64,000 bases of DNA from Sphingomonas kyeonggiensis (lineage in GTDB: Bacteria > Pseudomonadota > Alphaproteobacteria > Sphingomonadales > Sphingomonadaceae), in the NCBI RefSeq assembly GCF_014196745.1, contig NZ_JACIEH010000001.1:1798001-1862000 (forward strand), given 5' to 3'. The notes beneath the pieces were generated by a model. The model was not told the DNA's origin. It worked only from the letters and a program-made list of their open reading frames with translations, and searched no databases. How positions within the stretch are numbered: the stretch's first letter is position 1; each line of letters begins with the position of its first letter. Shown in pieces: positions 16,114 to 25,177 of the stretch. The translations under genes and the position numbers were made by a program.

Positions 16114-18687
16114 CGCCCGCCCAGATAGTTCCCCGGCAGCGCGCCCGTTCCCACCACGATCCGCTGCAGCACGACATTGTCGTCGATCCGCCAGACCTTC
16201 AGCACATGCCTGCCCGCCGCCACGCCCGGGAAGTGCGCGGTCAGCGTCCGAGCATTGTCCTCCACCGCCTTGTTCCAGTCGCGCTTCGGCTGGCTGTCCG
16301 CGGCATTGGGCGCCGGGGTGAGCAGGTCGGTCAGCACCTCCACCGGACCGTCATCGATCGAGACACCCACCCGCAGCTTGCCATCCGCGCCGGTGCCCAG
16401 GGTCGGCACCAGGATCAGCTGCACGTTCAGGTCTCCGGCCTTGGCGACCGGCACCGCATATTCCAGCCGGACCCCGTCCGCCACGCTGGTCGCGGGCTGC
16501 CCCTGCGGAAGTGCCAGCACCGCCTCGCGGGTGCGCCCCAGATGCGGGACCACCTGCCAGCGCAGCCCCTTGCCGCCTACCGCCCGTGCATAATCGCCCG
16601 CCTCGATCGTGGTGGCGACGTCTGCCCCCCCCCTGACGCAGGCCGACAACTGAACGGCGCGTGCCCGCCACCCGCTTCACCTCGGGCATCACCTGCTTCT
16701 CCGGCTGCTGCCAGTTGGTGTAGCCGATATGGGTCTGGAGCATCATCCCGTCCCATTTGCCACCAGCGATGGCGTGATAGCGGTCGCTCAATTCCTGATC
16801 GCGGGCGAACAGCGTCTCCGCCTGGTCGGCAAAGCCATTGGCACGGCTGTCGTTCCCCTCCGCGAGCCGACGGTTCCACGCGACCGCGTAATAGAGCCGA
16901 TAGAGGTTCGCCATCGCCGCTATCGGATGCTCGACCAGCTGGAAGAACGCGTCCCTCCCATTTGCAGGCACCCGCGCCTTGGCCTTCAGCATCGCGGCCT
17001 CGAGCGCATCCCATTCGCCGACCATCGCACCGAACTCGCCCCCATCGCGCGCCGGGTCGTCGCCCCGCCCGAGCCCGAATCTATCCGCATCGATCAGTTC
17101 GGGCTTCCGCCGCGCTGCGAGCTGCGAATAGCGCGTCAGCAGCGCGCCGATCGCCTTGCCCTGTTCCGGGCCGAACTGCTCGCTCGCCCATTCGGCCGGA
17201 TAGCTCGCCAATGCCTCGGGCGTCATCGCCTCGGGGTTCCAGGCCTGTTTCATGAAGAAGCTCAGCGGATACTCCATCGGCTTCAGGTCGCCGACATTGA
17301 CGATCCACAGCGCCCGGGCGCCGCGCTGCCAGGCCAGGTCCATCTGTTGCCAGCTCTTCTCGATCTGATTGGTGTTCAGCCACTTGTAGTTGCGCGGCCC
17401 GCCGACATAATCGAAGTGGTAATAGACCCCGTAGCCGCCCTTGCGCGGCGGGGCGCCCGGATCGGGCAAGCGGCGTACCTGCCCCCAATTGTCGTCGGCG
17501 AACAACAGGGTCACGTCGTCGGGCACCTGCATGCCATGGTCGTAATAGTCCTGCACTTCCTTGTAGAGCGCCCAGACCTGCGGCGTCCGGTCCGCCGGCT
17601 TGCCGGTCACCTCGGCGATGATCCTGCGCTGGTCGGCGACAATGCCCTCCAGCAGCTTGGTCGCCGTGCCCTCCGCCATCGGCTCGTCGCCATCGCCGCG
17701 CATGCCCACGGTCACCAGGCTCTCATAGCCCTTGCCGTCGCCCTTCGACATCATCCGCTCGATCCCGCCGCGCCAGAAGGCACGCAGGTTCGCCGCATTG
17801 GCCGTGTAGTCCCATTTGCCCCCGGTCACGCCTCCGGCGGTATTGCGGTGCCATTCGTCCTGCGCCCGGGTCATCGGCTCGTGGTGCGAAGTGCCCATGA
17901 CGATGCCCATCTCGTCGGCGAGGATCTTGTTCTGCGGATCGTCGTCGTTGAAGGCACGCGGCGCCCACATCGCCGGCCAGAGATAATTGCCCTTCAGCCT
18001 GAGCTCGAGCTCGAAGATATGCGCGTAAGCCTTTGCATTCGCGCCACCAAACTTCTTCTGGACCCAGGTGGAGAAGGCCGGTGCCTCGTCGTTGATGAAG
18101 AAGCCGCGATAGCGCACTTTCGGCTGGTCGCGCCGCGATCCGGCGGTGAGGTAAACGTTCGCACGCTTCGCCACCGGCACATCGGCGAACCAGTGCCAGG
18201 GTGACACCCCGATCTTCTCCGAAAGATCATAGGCGCCATAGACCGCGCCGCGCCGGTCCGAGCCGACGATCACCAGCGCACGGTCGATACCCGGCGCGGG
18301 ATTGTCGACAACGATCTGGCGGAAGGCCTCCCATTCGCCGGCGATGTCCTGCGCCCTGATCTTGCCGGCACGAACCAGCGCATCGATCATCGGGCTCTGG
18401 CCGAGCACGCCGATCATCACCACCGGGCCCGTCGTACCGACCTGCCCCAGCGCCGGCACGGCCCTGGTGCCGCTCACGCGCTGGAGGTCGCCGGCAAATC
18501 CCTCCGCGGCATAGCGCACGGCCGGGTCGGCTGCGGGATCGACCAGCACGGTCGCAGGCTTGCCGCCTCGGATCAGCGCGAAGCTCGTCCCGTCGGCCGT
18601 GGAGCATACCGTCACCGCGCCTTTACAGGCCAGCGCCGGTACCGAAACCACCGTCGCCACCAGTGCAGCCGCCACCAACCCGCGCAT
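16110..18687 (-). pseudogene. GH115 xylan alpha-1,2-glucuronidase, frameshifted
   Basis: Two overlapping frames together make one GH115 enzyme, which removes (4-O-methyl)glucuronic acid from xylan. The first runs from the ATG at 18687 (signal peptide [20 protein letters not shown]) through GFFINDEAP, ELRLKGNYLWPAMW and GTSHHEPM to about 16634. The second frame carries the C-terminal beta domain (TTIEAGDYARAV, then VLQRIVVGTGALP). The switch falls on nine consecutive C at 16625-16633; removing one C joins the frames into a sensible protein. Either a real inactivating or phase-variable slip, or a sequencing error. Without repair the product loses its last 170 or so residues and gains an Arg/Gly-rich tail. 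Confidence 0.85.
16625..16633. repeat. C9 homopolymer at the GH115 frameshift
   Basis: Nine C on the plus strand (nine G in the mRNA sense) sit exactly where the GH115 coding frame breaks. Upstream ends ...GLRQGG and, with eight G, continues ADVATTIEAGDYA in the second frame. It is a very long mononucleotide run for this window. Confidence 0.9.
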
Positions 18688-18781
18688 AGCCTCTCCCATG
18701 TCTATTTGTCTGCGTTATGCGCACATCCCTGCAATCCGACAAGCCACTTGCCCCGTCGCGTGCTTCCGGCAAAACGGGGGC

Positions 18782-19333
18782 ATGATCCTTTCAGACCGCT
18801 GGATTCGCGAACAGGCCCTCTCAACGGGCATGATCGAGCCCTTTGTCGAGGCACAACGCCGCGAGAACTGCATCAGCTACGGGCTCAGCTCCTATGGCTA
18901 TGACGCCCGCGTGGCGGACGAGTTCAAGATCTTCACCAATGTCGATTCGGCGGTGGTGGACCCGAAGGACTTCGCTGCGAACAGCTTCGTAGATCGCAAG
19001 ACCGATGTGTGCATCATCCCGCCGAACAGCTTCGCGCTGGCCCGGACGGTCGAATATTTCCGCATCCCGCGCGACACGCTGGTGATCTGCCTGGGCAAGT
19101 CGACCTATGCGCGCTGCGGGATCATCGTGAATGTGACGCCGCTCGAGCCCGAATGGGAAGGGCATGTCACGCTGGAATTCTCGAACACCACGCCGCTGCC
19201 CGCCAAGATCTACGCGAACGAAGGCGCGTGCCAGTTCCTGTTCCTCAAGGGCGACCAGCCCTGCGAGACCAGCTATGCCGATCGTGCGGGCAAATATATG
19301 GGCCAGCGCGGCGTCACCCTGCCCCGGCTCTAA
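18782..19333 (+). CDS. dcd: dCTP deaminase
   Basis: Makes dUTP from dCTP for thymidylate synthesis. The 183-residue product begins [10 protein letters not shown] and has the family's [38 protein letters not shown] and [19 protein letters not shown] blocks (the Glu of EGHVTLE is the catalytic residue), ending [13 protein letters not shown]. Single gene, followed by a hairpin. Confidence 0.95.
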   Translation: MILSDRWIREQALSTGMIEPFVEAQRRENCISYGLSSYGYDARVADEFKIFTNVDSAVVDPKDFAANSFVDRKTDVCIIPPNSFALARTVEYFRIPRDTLVICLGKSTYARCGIIVNVTPLEPEWEGHVTLEFSNTTPLPAKIYANEGACQFLFLKGDQPCETSYADRAGKYMGQRGVTLPRL

Positions 19334-19355
19334 GCCTCTAATCCAGATATGGAAA

Positions 19356-19378
19356 AGGCGCCGCGATCGGCGGCGCCT
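19356..19378 (+). terminator. hairpin after dcd
   Basis: Perfect 9-bp stem AGGCGCCGC/GCGGCGCCT around a GATCG loop, 22 bp after the dcd stop, followed only by GTTGT, so U-poor. It also lies beyond the end of the TPR gene on the other strand and could serve both. Confidence 0.6.
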
Positions 19379-19429
19379 GTTGTCCGCCGCTGGCTACGCT
19401 TCACGCAGCCAGACGGCAGGAAATGGGGC

Positions 19430-19795
19430 TCAGCGCGACGTCAGCTGGAGCGTGCGGATATATTGCAGCCCCTTGTTGGCGATCACATGCGAATTCGCCA
19501 CGCGGTCGGCCGTAAGATCCATCTCGACATCGCGCTGCTGGAGCACCTGGATGTAGAGCGCCCGTGCCTCCGCGGTGCGTCCGGTCTGGGCATAGACCGC
19601 CGCGAGGTTGAGCAGCAGCTCGGGCTGGTTCGGATCGAGGCGCAGGCGCGCGTTGAGCTGCTCTTCCGCCTTCGAATAATTGCCATTGAAGATGGCGGCA
19701 CTGGCTACGGGATCCCCGTTGTCACGCTGGGCCTGCGCCGGAAGCGTGGCGAGCGCGAACGGGGCGGCTGCAAGGACAATGAGCGCGGTGCGCAT
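19430..19795 (-). CDS. secreted tetratricopeptide-repeat protein
   Basis: A 121-residue protein with a signal peptide (MRTALIVLAAAPFALATLPAQAQ) and one to two TPR helices (NYSKAEEQLNARLRLDPNQPELLLNLAAVYAQTG). The ATG at 19795 has GGAG 5 nt upstream; the longer frame to 19918 has no such site. Downstream of the ExbD genes but separated from them by a strong terminator, so probably its own transcript. Confidence 0.8.
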   Translation of the reverse strand: MRTALIVLAAAPFALATLPAQAQRDNGDPVASAAIFNGNYSKAEEQLNARLRLDPNQPELLLNLAAVYAQTGRTAEARALYIQVLQQRDVEMDLTADRVANSHVIANKGLQYIRTLQLTSR

Positions 19796-19914
19796 AACTC
19801 CTACTCCTTCTTTTGTTACGTCACGGAGACTGTTTCGTGACTCTTTGAAGACAGTAGTGTTACACTTCCGTGTCACGTGCACAAGCGGATTGATGCGCCT
19901 CCGTAGTCCTACGG

Positions 19915-19946
19915 ACAAAAAGAAAGGCGGCCCCGAAGGACCGCCT
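19915..19946 (-). terminator. rho-independent terminator of the tonB-exbBD cluster
   Basis: On the minus strand AGGCGGTCC-TTCG-GGGCCGCCT forms a 9-bp stem with one G-U pair and a stable UUCG tetraloop, followed by TTTCTTTTT. It begins about 40 bp after the last ExbD stop. Textbook intrinsic terminator. Confidence 0.88.
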
Positions 19947-19983
19947 CTCCTTGTTCCAGATCCAGGCCCCGAAGGGCGGCGGA

Positions 19984-20412
19984 TCAGAAATCGTTGCGAT
20001 ACTGCTCGTTGCCGACGAAGCCGAGCTTGTTCACATTCGCGCGCTTGATGATCGCGAGAATGCGGTCGACGACTTCGTAGCGTGCCTGCGGATCGGGCTG
20101 GAAGTGCAGCTCCGGCTCCGGCGACATCTGCAGCGTCTGGTCGAGATACTGGCGAAGCGTCACGTCGTCGATCGGCGCGCTGTTCCAGAAAACCTGGCCC
20201 TGCGCATCGATATAGACCTTGTTCTTCTCCGGCTCGACGACGTTCTGCGGGTTGTTGTTCGACTGCGGAAGGTCGACCTTCACCGCGTGCGTCTGAATCG
20301 GAATGGTCATGATGATCATGATCAGAAGCACCAACATGACGTCGATCAACGGCGTCGTGTTGATTTCCATCATCGGGCCGTCATCACCACCGCCGCCCAC
20401 GCTCATACCCAT
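19984..20412 (-). CDS. exbD: biopolymer transporter ExbD (second copy)
   Basis: A 142-residue ExbD/TolR protein: short cytosolic tail (MGMSVGGGGDDGP), the DINTTPL-like element EINTTPLIDVMLVLLIMIIM containing the single membrane helix with its proton-carrying Asp, then a periplasmic domain. With ExbB it forms the proton-driven motor that energises TonB. It follows the first exbD by 26 bp. The periplasmic domain differs clearly from its neighbour, so the two copies are not a recent duplication. Confidence 0.9.
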   Translation of the reverse strand: MGMSVGGGGDDGPMMEINTTPLIDVMLVLLIMIIMTIPIQTHAVKVDLPQSNNNPQNVVEPEKNKVYIDAQGQVFWNSAPIDDVTLRQYLDQTLQMSPEPELHFQPDPQARYEVVDRILAIIKRANVNKLGFVGNEQYRNDF

Positions 20413-20438
20413 AGTCTAAACTCCTTTGAGCCGGGCCG

Positions 20439-20921
20439 TCAGAGACGGGTCGTGGCAGAACCGGCGGGCGGTTCGGAGATGAAGCCAACCTTGACGAAGC
20501 CGGCCATCTGCATCGCGAAGATGGTGCCACCGATGCAGCGGTACGGCGTGTTGATGTCGCCGCGGATGTGCACTTCGGGGAGCTCGAGGCCGGCGGCGTT
20601 GATGCCACCCTGCTTGTCGATCTCGGCCTTCAGCTTCTTCACGCCACGCTCGACCAGTTCCTGGCTCGTCACCGGGGTCATGCCCCAGAAGACTTCGCAC
20701 TTGCCGTTGTTGGCAGTGACCGAGAGCGCAACGTTCTCGGGCTTGGTGATCGTCGGTTCAAACTGGACCTTCGGCAGTTCCAGCTTCACCGTCTGGATCA
20801 CGACCGGAACCGTGATCAGGAAGATGATGAGGAGCACCAGCATCACGTCGACGAGCGGCGTGGTATTGATGTCCGACATGGGGGCGTCATCACCGCCACC
20901 CCCTCCTACGCTCATCGCCAT
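20439..20921 (-). CDS. exbD: biopolymer transporter ExbD (first copy)
   Basis: A 160-residue ExbD/TolR protein with MAMSVGGGGGDDAP, then DINTTPLVDVMLVLLIIFLITVP (membrane helix with the functional Asp) and a periplasmic domain longer than the next copy, containing two Cys (KCEVFWG, YRCIGG) that could form a disulfide. Part of the tonB-exbB-exbD-exbD cluster, common in sphingomonads and xanthomonads with many TonB receptors. Confidence 0.9.
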   Translation of the reverse strand: MAMSVGGGGGDDAPMSDINTTPLVDVMLVLLIIFLITVPVVIQTVKLELPKVQFEPTITKPENVALSVTANNGKCEVFWGMTPVTSQELVERGVKKLKAEIDKQGGINAAGLELPEVHIRGDINTPYRCIGGTIFAMQMAGFVKVGFISEPPAGSATTRL

Positions 20922-21021
20922 TGCGCGCTATCCTATTCTTCTAATCCAATCCCCAGCCCCTGCGGGCTGGAGAGGGCCGCGCACCCGCCAGGGGAAGCGC
21001 GGCCCATATATTCCAGATCGC

Positions 21022-21783
21022 TTAGGCGCGCGGCGCGGTGCTGGTGGTCGCGGCCGGAGCGGCCTTGGCCGGAGCAGCCTTGGCAACGGTCGGGCGCACG
21101 CGGCCGTCCGAAGCCAGGTAGCCGAGCAGATCGTTCGAGAAAGCGTTCAGGCTCTCGTTGATCTTCTTGTTGCGAGCCTGCAGCCAGTTGAAGGCGAGCA
21201 CGGCCGGAACGGCGACGGCGAGACCGACGGCGGTCATGATCAGCGCTTCACCGACCGGACCGGCGACCGCGTCGATCGACGCCTGGCCAGCCGCACCGAT
21301 CTTCACGAGCGCGCGGATGATGCCGATAACGGTACCGAACAGACCGATGAACGGAGCGGTCGAACCCACGGTGGCGAGGAACGACAGGCCGCTCTTCAGC
21401 TGCGAGTTGATCAGGTCTTCCGAGCGGGCAAGCGAGCCGTGCAGCCAGTCATGGGCTTCGACCGGGTCGGTCAGCTTCGAGTGCTGCTCCTGGGCGGCCA
21501 GGCCGTCGTCGACCAGCTGGCGATAGGCCGAGTTCTTCTCGAGCTTCGCAGCGCCTTCGCGCAGGCTGTTGGCGCTCCAGAAGCCGGCGCGGACGCGCTT
21601 GGCCTGGTTGAGGATCTTCTGCTGCTCGAACAGCTTGGTGAACAGGATGTAGAGCGAGAAGAACAGCATCAGCACGAGAATGCCGAACACCGTCTGCGAG
21701 ATCAGGCCGCCCTCACGGAGCGCGGGAATCAGGCCGTACGGGTTTTCCTTGGGCGCCGCGGCGGCGAGAATGGTCGTGAGCAT
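21022..21783 (-). CDS. exbB: MotA/TolQ/ExbB proton channel protein
   Basis: A 253-residue inner-membrane protein. A first helix (SQTVFGILVLMLFFSLYILF) is followed by a cytosolic stretch and two further helices with the ExbB signature FLATVGSTAPFIGLFGTVIGIIRAL and GPVGEALIMTAVGLAVAVPAVLAFN. Stator channel of the TonB motor. The C-terminus is an Ala/Pro-rich tail. 85 bp downstream of tonB. Confidence 0.93.
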   Translation of the reverse strand: MLTTILAAAAPKENPYGLIPALREGGLISQTVFGILVLMLFFSLYILFTKLFEQQKILNQAKRVRAGFWSANSLREGAAKLEKNSAYRQLVDDGLAAQEQHSKLTDPVEAHDWLHGSLARSEDLINSQLKSGLSFLATVGSTAPFIGLFGTVIGIIRALVKIGAAGQASIDAVAGPVGEALIMTAVGLAVAVPAVLAFNWLQARNKKINESLNAFSNDLLGYLASDGRVRPTVAKAAPAKAAPAATTSTAPRA

Positions 21784-21868
21784 TGTCGGTTCTTTCCTCT
21801 AACTAAATAGCGCTTTTATCCACAGGTCCGGCGCGCCCTCGCTGGAGCGCGCCAGCAAATCACTCGGC

Positions 21869-22549
21869 CTAGGTCGGAATCTTCCAGGTGAAGCTGCCGT
21901 TGTAAGGAGCCGGGATCTTGTTCCCACCCTCGTCCTCGGCCGGATTGAACCGGGCGCGGCGCTTGAGCAGGTTGCAAGCCGTGCTGTCCAGAACGGACAC
22001 GCCGCTCGAACCCGTTACGGTGCAGTTGGTCACCTTGCCCGACGCATCGACGTCAAGGCGGAAGCGGACGGTGCCGGCCTGCTCGGCGCGGAGCGCAGAG
22101 GCAGGATAGTCGTCATCCGTAACCCAGCTCTGCGGCGAACCGCGGGGCGTGAGCTTCTTTGCAATCCGCGGCGGTGCCGGCGGCTGCGGCGGAGGAGCCG
22201 GCTGCGCGGGCGGAGCCGGAGGGCTCGTCGGCGGCGGGGTCTGCGGAATGTTGGGCGTCGTCTGGATGGGCGGCGACGGAGTCGGCACCTGCACCACGGA
22301 CGGCGGCACTGCGATCTGAGTCGGCGGCGGCGGCACCGGGGTATCCGGCGGCGGCGGCGGCGGCGGCACTTCTTCGGGCGGGGGCGGCGGCTCTTGCACG
22401 TCGAACGTGTTCAGCTTTTCCGCCTGCTTCTTGACAAATTGATATGCAAGGCCCGTGACGAAGGCATACCCCATGCCAGCCACGATTATCGCAACCAGAA
22501 CGATCGCGACGACGCGGCTGCCACTTGTATTGCGGTCAGCGTAAGACAT
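21869..22549 (-). CDS. tonB: TonB family energy transducer
   Basis: A 226-residue protein: N-terminal membrane helix (VVAIVLVAIIVAGMGYAFV), a long periplasmic Pro-rich spacer (about residues 50-135, dominated by PPPP runs), then a TonB C-terminal domain (RGSPQSWVTDDDYPASALRAEQAG, VRFRLDVDASGKVTNCTVTGSSGV, YNGSFTWKIP). It transmits proton-motive force to outer-membrane TonB-dependent receptors; none is in the window. First gene of the cluster, with a 232-bp upstream gap that must hold the promoter. Confidence 0.93.
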   Translation of the reverse strand: MSYADRNTSGSRVVAIVLVAIIVAGMGYAFVTGLAYQFVKKQAEKLNTFDVQEPPPPPEEVPPPPPPPDTPVPPPPTQIAVPPSVVQVPTPSPPIQTTPNIPQTPPPTSPPAPPAQPAPPPQPPAPPRIAKKLTPRGSPQSWVTDDDYPASALRAEQAGTVRFRLDVDASGKVTNCTVTGSSGVSVLDSTACNLLKRRARFNPAEDEGGNKIPAPYNGSFTWKIPT

Positions 22550-22781
22550 CCGGCAACGTCACTCCTCTAATCCCTGACATGCAGCCCTATGCGGCGGATT
22601 TGCGACCCGTGCACAAGCCTGCCCGCCGTGCGCTATAAATGCGTCCAATTCGGCAGCGGGCGAGTCTCTATCGCGCGCACCGGGTCTACGCAAACCCTTT
22701 GTCGGACAAACCCGACCTACAATCGGCGGATGACGGAATTATTTCTGTATAGCCGTAACGGATTCCGGTAACCCGATCGGC

Positions 22782-23618
22782 ATGACCCGCACCTTCCCCG
22801 CCATATTTTCTTGCGCGATTGCGCTCGCTGCACCCTTAGGTGCATCCGCTAACCCCCCGCAAACACAGGGGCAAACCGCACCTGTTTTACCCAGCTATGC
22901 CACCCTGGCACGGCAAGTGACGACGGCGCCGCTGATCGTCGACGCACGCATTCGCAAGGCGGACCGGTTGAAGGCGGAAGAATCGCCTGGTCTGGCCACT
23001 GGTATGGCCAGATTCCTGATCGAGGCGGATGTCTCGGCCCTGATTCGCGGCACGCAGGCCCTTTCCTCGCGCATCACCTACACCGCCGATGTGCCCCTCA
23101 ACGCCAAGGGCAAGCCGCCCAAGCTGGCCAAGCAGCGCGTGCTGCTCTTCGCCCGCCCGGTGCCCAGCCGCCCGGGCACGGTGCAGCTCACCGGATTACA
23201 GAGCCAGATGAACTGGTTGCCCGAGCTGGATGCGCAGGTTCGCGCGATCACCAGGGATGCGCTCGCCGCCGATGCCGCACCGGCGATCACCGGCGTCGGC
23301 AACGCCTTCCACGTCCCGGGCTCGCTGCCCGGCGAGGGGGAAACCCAGGTGTTCCTGCAGACCGCCGGCGGCGCGCCCGTGTCGCTCCAGATCCTGCGCC
23401 GTCCGGGCGAAACGCCGCGCTGGAGTGTTTCATTGGGGGACATTGTCGACGAATCGGCCGGGGCGCCGGCGGCGAATACCTTCCTCTGGTATCGCCTCGC
23501 CTGCGGCCTGCCGCGCAGCCTGCCGACGGAAAGCGTCGAATCGGACGATCCGCAGAACGCCGCCAAGGCGCGCGAGGACTATGCCTTCGTACTGCGCTCG
23601 CTGGGGCCGTGTGCCTAG
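22782..23618 (+). CDS. hypothetical secreted protein
   Basis: A 278-residue protein with a signal peptide (MTRTFPAIFSCAIALAAPLGASA). No family recognised. The first half alternates beta-type strands (LIVDARIRKADRL, FLIEADVSALIRG, ITYTADVPLNAKG, QRVLLFARPVP); two Cys lie near the C-terminus (LACGLPRS, LGPCA), suited to a disulfide. Monocistronic, divergent from tonB. Confidence 0.7.
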   Translation: MTRTFPAIFSCAIALAAPLGASANPPQTQGQTAPVLPSYATLARQVTTAPLIVDARIRKADRLKAEESPGLATGMARFLIEADVSALIRGTQALSSRITYTADVPLNAKGKPPKLAKQRVLLFARPVPSRPGTVQLTGLQSQMNWLPELDAQVRAITRDALAADAAPAITGVGNAFHVPGSLPGEGETQVFLQTAGGAPVSLQILRRPGETPRWSVSLGDIVDESAGAPAANTFLWYRLACGLPRSLPTESVESDDPQNAAKAREDYAFVLRSLGPCA

Positions 23619-23624
23619 CACCCG

Positions 23625-23782
23625 ATCCCCTCTCCCGCCTGCGGGAGAGGGTGGTCGAGCGTAGCGAGACCGGGTGAGGGTGAGTGCTGGAGGCAAGCGA
23701 AGCGCTCGCCGCCCGCAGACACCCTCACCCTTCCGCCGCCTTCTGCGGCTCCCTCTCTCTCCCGCAGGCGGGAGAGAGAGGG
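23625..23782. repeat. compound palindromic repeat between convergent genes
   Basis: Two hairpins, CCCTCTCCCGC/GCGGGAGAGGG at 23628-23651 and CCTCTCTCTCCCGC with its complement at about 23751-23782, flank a GGGTGAGGGTG / CACCCTCACCC pair. The whole block folds on itself and fills the space between the 22782 gene and folB, so it may end both transcripts. This CCCTCTCCCGC type is a common dispersed element of alphaproteobacteria and differs from the GTCATCCCGG family here. Confidence 0.75.
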
Positions 23783-23788
23783 ATTCTG

Positions 23789-24211
23789 TTACTTCCGCTC
23801 GCGGACCAGCGTGATCCCGATCGATTCGCCCTGTTCCGCGATCGCCAGCTTGACGATTCGCACCTCGACGCGCTGCACGCGCGCATCGCCGACGAACAGC
23901 GTGTCGCAGATGTGCTCGGCCACCGCCTCGACCAGGGTGAAGTGCACGTCCTTGGGCAGCCCGTCGGTCGCCGCGTGCTTGATGTCCATATAATTCTTGG
24001 ACGCCCTGAGCGGCGTATCCGGCTCGAAGCGTTCGGGCAGGTCGATGTCCGCCGTCACCGAGATACGGAGCGGCTGTGGAAGGTGCGTCTCTTCCGAATA
24101 GACGCCGGTGAGGACTTCGACTTCCAGGTCATGGACCTGGAGCTTCAGGGAATCGGGCAAGTCGCCAATGCCTTTCAGGGGGAAACAGGCCGCGCCCAAT
24201 AGCAGATGCAC
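23789..24211 (-). CDS. folB: dihydroneopterin aldolase
   Basis: Folate-pathway enzyme splitting dihydroneopterin into hydroxymethyl-dihydropterin and glycolaldehyde. Of 140 residues, the FolB fold covers LKLQVHDLEVEVLTGVYSEE (the GVYxxE element), PLRISVTADIDLP, YMDIKHAATDGLPKDVHFTLVEAVAEHICDTLF, and a final VEVRIVKL strand. The first 16 or so residues do not look like the family, so the true start may be a TTG further in. The annotated ATG overlaps nothing but the untranslated leader of the GNAT gene. Confidence 0.82.
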   Translation of the reverse strand: MHLLLGAACFPLKGIGDLPDSLKLQVHDLEVEVLTGVYSEETHLPQPLRISVTADIDLPERFEPDTPLRASKNYMDIKHAATDGLPKDVHFTLVEAVAEHICDTLFVGDARVQRVEVRIVKLAIAEQGESIGITLVRERK

Positions 24212-24334
24212 GCTTGCTGGAAAGCCCGCCCCTCCCTCTCGGCCCCGCCATGCATATATTCAGTATTGCGAAAGCGCCGATGGGCGCTATTTCGCGCGGC
24301 CCCGATCCGCAGGTCGGGCGTTGTTGTGAAAGGA

Positions 24335-24865
24335 ATGTATGAAGTGATCGCTTTGCTGCCGCTGGAGACCGTGGATCCTCAGGCCGTCGAGACGCTGCTC
24401 GACCGTGCTTTTGGTCCGGGCCGACGCGCGCGCACTGCGTACAAGGTCCGCCTTGGCACTTCGGAGATTCCGGAACTCAGCTTCGCCGCGGTGGCGGACG
24501 ATGGCAGCCTGCTCGGCTCGATCCAGTGCTGGCCGGTCGCGCTCGAACGCGATGGCGGCGGCAGTGTGCCCATGGTGATGGTCGGCCCCGTCGCGGTCCA
24601 GCCCGATCGCCAGCAGGGCGGTATCGGCCGCATGCTGATGGAGCGGATGCTCGAAGCGGCGGAAGCCGCTCCGGTCGTCGGCGCCGATGCGCTGATGCTG
24701 GTCGGCGATCCCGAATATTATGCCCGCTTCTTCGATTTCACCGCGGAGAAGACCGGCGGCTGGCGCCTGCCCGGCCCGTTCGAGGCGCGCCGCTTGCTCG
24801 CCCGCGGCGCCGGGGTGCCGGCTGGTCCGGGCCAGGTCGGGGCCCGTCTTCGACGAGCGGCCTGA
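24335..24865 (+). CDS. GNAT family N-acetyltransferase
   Basis: About 176 residues with the acetyl-CoA binding motif A: VMVGPVAVQPDRQQGGIGRMLMERML (the Q/RxxGxG/A loop is QQGGIG), followed by the GDPEYYARFFDF segment typical of the YhbS-like branch. Substrate unknown. The ATG at 24335 abuts AAAGGA, while a GTG at 24344 has the better spacing from it; the true start is one of these. The frame is open upstream to 24206 without family-like sequence. Confidence 0.8.
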   Translation: MYEVIALLPLETVDPQAVETLLDRAFGPGRRARTAYKVRLGTSEIPELSFAAVADDGSLLGSIQCWPVALERDGGGSVPMVMVGPVAVQPDRQQGGIGRMLMERMLEAAEAAPVVGADALMLVGDPEYYARFFDFTAEKTGGWRLPGPFEARRLLARGAGVPAGPGQVGARLRRAA

Positions 24866-25177
24866 GTAGCAACCAAATCCGAGCAACGCTTCTTTCCCCG
24901 GCGAAGGCCGGGGCCCAGACTAAGTGTGCGCGGCGAAGACGCGCCGAGGCGCGTGATTCGCAAGGACTGAGCCCCGGCCTTCGCCGGGGAAAAGCCAAGT
25001 CGCAGCTTCCAATGTAGGATTTTGTCTGCTTGGGTCTCCGGCATGGCCGACCGTTCGCAGCTTTTCCTCCACAGCCTTCGTTCGCTGAACCATCCGGGGA
25101 CCGGGAATCAGGGGCCCCGTAGCGTATGTTTCGTAAACTTCCGCGGCCCCGCCGCGCCGGCAGATTGAGGCGAATCG
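24866..25177. other. intergenic region with a perfect 22-bp inverted repeat
   Basis: No credible gene. Arms at 24893-24914 and 24971-24992 are exact reverse complements over 22 bp (core CCCCGGCGAAGGCCGGGGC), around a 56-nt centre that can itself fold (GTGCGCGGCG...CGCGCCGAGGCGCG). Could end the GNAT transcript. The rest to 25177 is leader of the DUF1285 operon, with no clear promoter box. Confidence 0.7.

Noticed and set aside
19984..20921. Recent duplication of exbD
   Set aside because: Beyond the membrane helix the two proteins differ strongly in length and sequence, so the pair is old; this arrangement is common in relatives.
23625..23782. Possible CRISPR array
   Set aside because: The repeats are palindromic, unequal and irregularly spaced; there are no cas genes and no unique spacers of constant length.
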